DNA of 12,729 nucleotides from Actinomycetota bacterium. Lineage in GTDB: Bacteria; Actinomycetota; Actinomycetes; Actinomycetales; Microbacteriaceae. Both the position numbers and the translations under genes were made by a program. The notes beneath the pieces are model-generated. The model saw only the letters and a list, made by a program, of their open reading frames with translations. It searched no databases and was not told where the DNA came from. Shown in pieces: positions 8,543-12,729 of the stretch (position 1 is its first letter; every line of letters begins with the position of its first letter). The stretch covers positions 1 through 12,729 of the forward strand of contig WLGC01000010.1 in assembly GCA_009703465.1 (NCBI GenBank). The letters are read 5' to 3'.

Positions 8543-9517
8543 GTGGCACTAACCAGCGATCTAAAAGATGAATTATCCAGGCTTGAAATTGGAAAGAATG
8601 CTGTTCGAGTTGCTGAACTTTCCACAATTCTAAGATTTTCTGGCGGGCTCCATCTAATCTCGGGAAAAGTTGCAGTAGAGGTAGAGCTAGAAACTTCGCA
8701 GCTTGCAAGAAGGGTTAGCAAAGATCTGTCCGAACTTTTCGGAATCGATAGCGAGCTTGCAGTAATAACCGCATCCGGTCTTCGAAAAGGAAATCGGTAC
8801 CAGGTTAGAGTCATAAACCAGGGCGAGGTCTTAGCCCGTCAAACTGGATTACTTGACCAAAGAGGCAGGCCGGTTCGTGGCTTGCCGGCAAATTTGGTTT
8901 CAGGCTCTATCCCAGAAGCGCAGGCGGTTTGGCGTGGCGCTTTTCTGGCCCACGGTTCTTTGACAGACCCGGGCAGATCCGCGGCACTGGAAATAACTGC
9001 CCCGGGCAATGAGGCCGCTATGGCCCTGGTGGGTGTGGCACGTCGACTTGGTGTCACTGCAAAGGCTAGAGAGGTCAGGGGCGTATATCGGGTTGTGATT
9101 CGCGAGGGAGAGGCAATTGCCACCATGCTCACTCAAATGGGCGCACACACTCAGGTAATTCGCTGGGAAGAGATGCGCCTACGTCGAGAGGTGCGGGCCA
9201 CAGCCAATCGTTTAGCTAATTTTGATGACGCCAATCTCAGGCGCTCAGCACAGGCGGCCGTTGCCTCCGGTGCGAGAGTTGAGAGGGCGCTGGAAATACT
9301 TGGGGCAGAAATACCCGAGCACCTTCTCTACGCCGGAACGCTTCGCTTGAAGCACAAGCAGGCTAGCTTGGATGAGCTGGGCCACCTAGCTGAACCGGCA
9401 ATGACCAAAGATGCCATCGCCGGCCGGATTAGGCGCCTATTGGCCATGGCCGATAAGCGCGCTGAGGAGCTTGGTATTCCGGCAACCGATGCCTTCCTGC
9501 CAGAGGATCTCGACTAG
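8543..9517 (+). CDS. whiA: WhiA DNA-binding regulator
   Basis: WhiA is a conserved Gram-positive regulator. In Streptomyces it works with WhiB to switch on sporulation division genes, and in Bacillus it affects cell division and chromosome segregation; in a presumed non-sporulating organism a division or growth role is more likely (inference). The 324 residues cover the whole family: an N-terminal LAGLIDADG-like fold without nuclease function (about 20-210, including [12 protein letters not shown] and [10 protein letters not shown]), a conserved middle ([20 protein letters not shown], 219-238) and a C-terminal helix-turn-helix (about 275-302, SLDELG through [12 protein letters not shown]). 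GTG 8543 is the start, with AGGA at 8533-8536 placed 6 nt upstream. The gene lies 8 nt behind rapZ, so they are cotranscribed. Composition is odd: bases to about 8820 are ~45% GC and the rest ~59%. Confidence 0.97.
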   Translation: MALTSDLKDELSRLEIGKNAVRVAELSTILRFSGGLHLISGKVAVEVELETSQLARRVSKDLSELFGIDSELAVITASGLRKGNRYQVRVINQGEVLARQTGLLDQRGRPVRGLPANLVSGSIPEAQAVWRGAFLAHGSLTDPGRSAALEITAPGNEAAMALVGVARRLGVTAKAREVRGVYRVVIREGEAIATMLTQMGAHTQVIRWEEMRLRREVRATANRLANFDDANLRRSAQAAVASGARVERALEILGAEIPEHLLYAGTLRLKHKQASLDELGHLAEPAMTKDAIAGRIRRLLAMADKRAEELGIPATDAFLPEDLD

Positions 9518-9546
9518 GCCCGATTTTGGCGAAAGACCACCCCAAA

Positions 9547-9583
9547 TAGCCTTAAACTTAGATAAAACCATCTTCCATAGGAG
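9547..9583 (+). promoter_or_regulatory. Presumed promoter and Shine-Dalgarno region of the superoxide dismutase gene
   Basis: The 75-nt whiA-sod spacer turns AT-rich at about 9543. It holds overlapping -10-like hexamers TAGCCT (9547-9552) and TAAACT (9553-9558), then AGGAG at 9579-9583, 9 nt before the ATG. TTGGCG at 9526-9531 resembles a -35 but is 15 or 21 nt from these hexamers, neither ideal. The ribosome binding site is clear; the promoter is a weak inference. Confidence 0.35.
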
Positions 9584-9592
9584 CCATCGGCC

Positions 9593-10213
9593 ATGACCAA
9601 GTACTCACTTCCGGAACTTAGCTACGACTATTCAGCCCTGGTGCCAAGCATTTCGGCTCGAATTATGGAACTTCACCACTCTAAGCATCACGCTGCCTAT
9701 GTGGCTGGGGCAAACACTACTCTTGAGTTGCTTGAAGAGGCCCGTGCGAAAAACGACTTTACCTGGGTAAACAAACTTCAAAAGGACTTGGCATTTCACC
9801 TAGGCGGCCACGTCAATCACTCAATTTTCTGGAAGAACCTCGCACCTGTTAACACAGATCGTCCTGAGGGTGAACTGGAAAATGCAATCAAGGAAAGCTT
9901 TGGCTCATTCGAGGCATTCCAAGCACACTTCAATGCGGCGGCAATGGGAATCCAGGGATCGGGCTGGGCTTTTCTTGCCTGGGACACTTTAGGCCAGCGT
10001 CTCATCATTGAACAGCTTTATGACCAGCAGGGAAACGTTGTTCCTGCCTCAGTTCCACTATTAATGCTAGATATGTGGGAGCACGCTTTCTACTTAGATT
10101 ACGTAAATGTCAAAGGTGACTACGTAAAGGCTTTCTGGAACATCATCAATTGGTCTGATGTCCAGCAAAGATTTACTGCGGCTGGGGACAAAACCCCTGG
10201 TCTATTGGCATAG
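9593..10213 (+). CDS. sodA: Superoxide dismutase, Fe/Mn family (Mn-type signature)
   Basis: Converts superoxide to hydrogen peroxide and oxygen in the cytoplasm. The 206-residue protein matches the family length, has no signal peptide, and starts MTKYSLPELSYDYSAL. Metal ligands by motif: H28 (MELHHSKHH), H76 (GGHVNHSIFW), D160 and H164 (DMWEHAFYLDY). Gly72 in the second motif and Gln121 in GIQGSGW are the pair typical of manganese enzymes; iron enzymes usually place the glutamine in the second motif instead. I therefore expect Mn or a cambialistic enzyme, but metal use cannot be read with certainty from sequence. ATG 9593 is supported by AGGAG at 9579-9583. The gene has spacers on both sides (75 and 68 nt) and is probably its own transcription unit between whiA and the glycolytic genes. 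The sodA symbol rests on the Mn-type residues. Confidence 0.95.
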   Translation: MTKYSLPELSYDYSALVPSISARIMELHHSKHHAAYVAGANTTLELLEEARAKNDFTWVNKLQKDLAFHLGGHVNHSIFWKNLAPVNTDRPEGELENAIKESFGSFEAFQAHFNAAAMGIQGSGWAFLAWDTLGQRLIIEQLYDQQGNVVPASVPLLMLDMWEHAFYLDYVNVKGDYVKAFWNIINWSDVQQRFTAAGDKTPGLLA

Positions 10214-10224
10214 CCAAAGTTCAC

Positions 10225-11292
<1,068 letters not shown>

Positions 11293-11311
11293 TCAAAACC
11301 TGATTTACTCG

Positions 11312-12514
11312 ATGCGTAAACTTTCAGATCTGCCAAGCCTCAAAGGTCAAGCGGTCGTTCTACGGTGTGATCTAAACGTTCCGCTAAGCGCTGGAGAAAT
11401 AACCGATGACGGCAGAATCCTCGCCTCGATTCCAACTATCAACTACCTACTCGAGCTAGGTGCCAAGGTGATAGTGATTTCACATCTCGGCCGTCCAGAC
11501 GGAGCTGTGGATCTAAAGTACTCGCTGAAGCCAGTTGCAATAAGACTTGGAGAACTGCTTGAGGCAAGCGTTTCTTTCGCAGAGGATACTGTTGGGCCAA
11601 GCGCCATGGAAGCTTCTCAAAAACTTCAACCGGGTCAAGTTCTAGTCCTCGAGAATCTACGTTTTGATGCAAGAGAAACCAGCAAGATGGCTTCCGAGCG
11701 TCAGGAGTTTGCCGAGGCACTCGCTGGCTTCGGCGATGTTTTTATCAGCGATGGCTTTGGGGTTGTTCATCGGGAACAAGCCAGTGTCTACGAACTAGCT
11801 AAACTGCTTCCCGCTGCAGCTGGACTATTAATTGAGGCTGAGCTTGAAGTGCTGACCAAACTAACAACTCAGCCGGAGCGTCCATTCACCGTGGTTTTAG
11901 GTGGCTCGAAGGTGTCGGACAAACTAGGTGTTATTGAGAAGCTCCTTCCAACCGTGGATAAGTTACTCATTGGCGGTGGAATGGTGTTTACTTTTCTTGC
12001 CGCGCAGGGATATAAAGTAGCGTCTTCACTTCTTGAAGCAGACCAGATTAATACCTGCAAAGAGTACCTTGCTAGAGCAAGCTCCCTTGGCGTTGAGATT
12101 ATTCTTCCGACGGACATCAAGGTGGCTTCAAATTTTGGAAAAGACGCCGAGTTTGTCTCTGTGCCAGCAACTGATATAGAGGCAAGTCCGTTCGGTGCAT
12201 CTGGTATTGGTCTAGACATTGGTCCGGAATCAGCTGTTCGTTTTGCCAAGGAAATATCAAATTCAAAAACCGTTTTCTGGAATGGACCAATGGGAGTTTT
12301 TGAGTTCGAGAATTTCTCACAGGGGACCTTCGCAGTAGCGGAAGCTCTTTCTAAGCTTGATGGCTATAGTGTGGTTGGCGGTGGAGACTCAGCTGCCGCG
12401 ATTCGACTTCTCGGTTTTGAAGATTCACAGTTTGGCCACATTTCAACAGGCGGAGGCGCGAGCCTTGAGTTCCTAGAGGGTAAGAAACTACCAGGCCTGG
12501 AGGTGCTTGGCTAA
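11312..12514 (+). CDS. pgk: Phosphoglycerate kinase
   Basis: Transfers the acyl phosphate of 1,3-bisphosphoglycerate to ADP, giving ATP and 3-phosphoglycerate. The 400-residue protein shows the substrate-binding N-domain motifs RCDLNVP (18-24), SHLGRP (57-62) and ENLRF (114-118). The C-domain nucleotide motifs follow: [11 protein letters not shown] (from about 197), [10 protein letters not shown] and GGGDSAAA (356-363). The stretch SDGFGVVHR (146-154) replaces the more widespread DAFGTAHR form; I recall this variant from other Microbacteriaceae-type enzymes and do not regard it as a defect. ATG 11312 lies 19 nt after gap. I see no Shine-Dalgarno in that short spacer, which is notable for a highly expressed enzyme and suggests SD-independent initiation or coupling to gap. 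Its 3' end carries the ribosome binding site of tpiA. Confidence 0.98.
   Translation: MRKLSDLPSLKGQAVVLRCDLNVPLSAGEITDDGRILASIPTINYLLELGAKVIVISHLGRPDGAVDLKYSLKPVAIRLGELLEASVSFAEDTVGPSAMEASQKLQPGQVLVLENLRFDARETSKMASERQEFAEALAGFGDVFISDGFGVVHREQASVYELAKLLPAAAGLLIEAELEVLTKLTTQPERPFTVVLGGSKVSDKLGVIEKLLPTVDKLLIGGGMVFTFLAAQGYKVASSLLEADQINTCKEYLARASSLGVEIILPTDIKVASNFGKDAEFVSVPATDIEASPFGASGIGLDIGPESAVRFAKEISNSKTVFWNGPMGVFEFENFSQGTFAVAEALSKLDGYSVVGGGDSAAAIRLLGFEDSQFGHISTGGGASLEFLEGKKLPGLEVLG
12499..12504 (+). promoter_or_regulatory. Shine-Dalgarno for tpiA inside the end of pgk
   Basis: GGAGGT lies in the last codons of pgk, 10 nt before ATG 12515 and 28 nt before the alternative in-frame ATG at 12533. 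The spacing favours the upstream ATG as the tpiA start. Confidence 0.65.
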
Positions 12515-12729
12515 ATGAATGACTCAACAACCATGAATAACGCTGAAACCGTAACTCGAATTCCGCTGATCGCTGGCAACTGGAAGATGAACCTTGATCA
12601 CCTTCAGGCTATTGCTCTTGTCCAGAAGTTATCTTGGACACTCAGCGATGCAAATCACGACTATGAAAAATGTGATGTTGTGGTTTTTCCACCATTCACC
12701 GACATCCGGAGCGTCCAGACTCTAGTTGG
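12515..12729 (+). CDS. tpiA: Triose-phosphate isomerase, N-terminal part (cut by window end)
   Basis: Interconverts dihydroxyacetone phosphate and glyceraldehyde 3-phosphate. From ATG 12515 the frame stays open for 71 codons to the window end. It contains [14 protein letters not shown] at about residues 16-29, which includes the substrate-binding Asn and catalytic Lys of the NWKMN motif. [16 protein letters not shown] follows, corresponding to the second to third strand of the TIM barrel. The catalytic His and Glu lie outside the window. The ATG follows the pgk TAA stop with no spacer (TAAATG), and a GGAGGT is correctly spaced for it. The start gives a leader of about 15 residues before [12 protein letters not shown] 12533 would give a shorter, more typical N-terminus but is too far from the Shine-Dalgarno. 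It is the third gene of the gap-pgk-tpiA operon. Confidence 0.95.
   Translation, partial: MNDSTTMNNAETVTRIPLIAGNWKMNLDHLQAIALVQKLSWTLSDANHDYEKCDVVVFPPFTDIRSVQTLV

Noticed and set aside
8839..9148. Two overlapping minus-strand open frames in the GC-rich part of whiA
   Set aside because: Raised GC reduces stop codons and lengthens chance frames; they look like mirror translations of whiA with no ribosome binding site or family match.
9523..9547. Weak hairpin behind whiA (ATTT..AAAT with GG/CC) as a terminator
   Set aside because: It is short, with a mismatch in the stem, a long loop and no T-run; not supportable.
9411..9596. Plus-strand 61-codon frame running from whiA into the sod start
   Set aside because: It overlaps conserved whiA codons in another frame and the sod ribosome binding site, with no recognisable product.

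Overview
This window looks like a compact housekeeping segment of a low-GC actinobacterial chromosome. The gene order (rpsA end, coaE, uvrB, uvrA, uvrC, rapZ, whiA, sod, gap, pgk, tpiA start) and protein details point to Actinomycetota: WhiA itself, a RapZ P-loop ending in GRS, a UvrA zinc motif of CPNEH type, and a Pgk with DGFGVVHR. Hand-counted GC is roughly 43-50% over most of the window, low for the phylum. Together with near-zero intergenic space, this suggests a streamlined aquatic member of Microbacteriaceae (Rhodoluna/Aquiluna-like). The family assignment is inference.

Layout, all genes on the + strand. Positions 1-90 are the C-terminal tail of ribosomal protein S1, followed by a clear intrinsic terminator (107-143). 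A new unit starts right after it: coaE (last step of CoA synthesis), then uvrB, uvrA and uvrC, which encode the whole UvrABC nucleotide excision repair machine and are joined by overlaps or a 9-nt gap. An 89-nt spacer with a 12-bp inverted repeat, a -10-like hexamer and a strong Shine-Dalgarno leads into rapZ-whiA (nucleotide-binding regulator and sporulation/division-type regulator). Short promoter-like spacers then precede a Mn-type superoxide dismutase gene and the glycolytic set gap-pgk-tpiA. tpiA is cut by the window end.

I found no mobile element, CRISPR array, RNA gene, defence system or unknown protein family, and no evidence of an undescribed system. The observations most worth a second look are subtle. 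whiA is a compositional mosaic: its first ~280 nt are ~45% GC and the remaining ~700 nt ~59%, with the shift also in synonymous positions. The yvcK gene that commonly sits between rapZ and whiA is absent. coaE and uvrA each have a TANNNT hexamer placed as expected for leaderless transcripts. A conspicuous inverted repeat lies upstream of rapZ.
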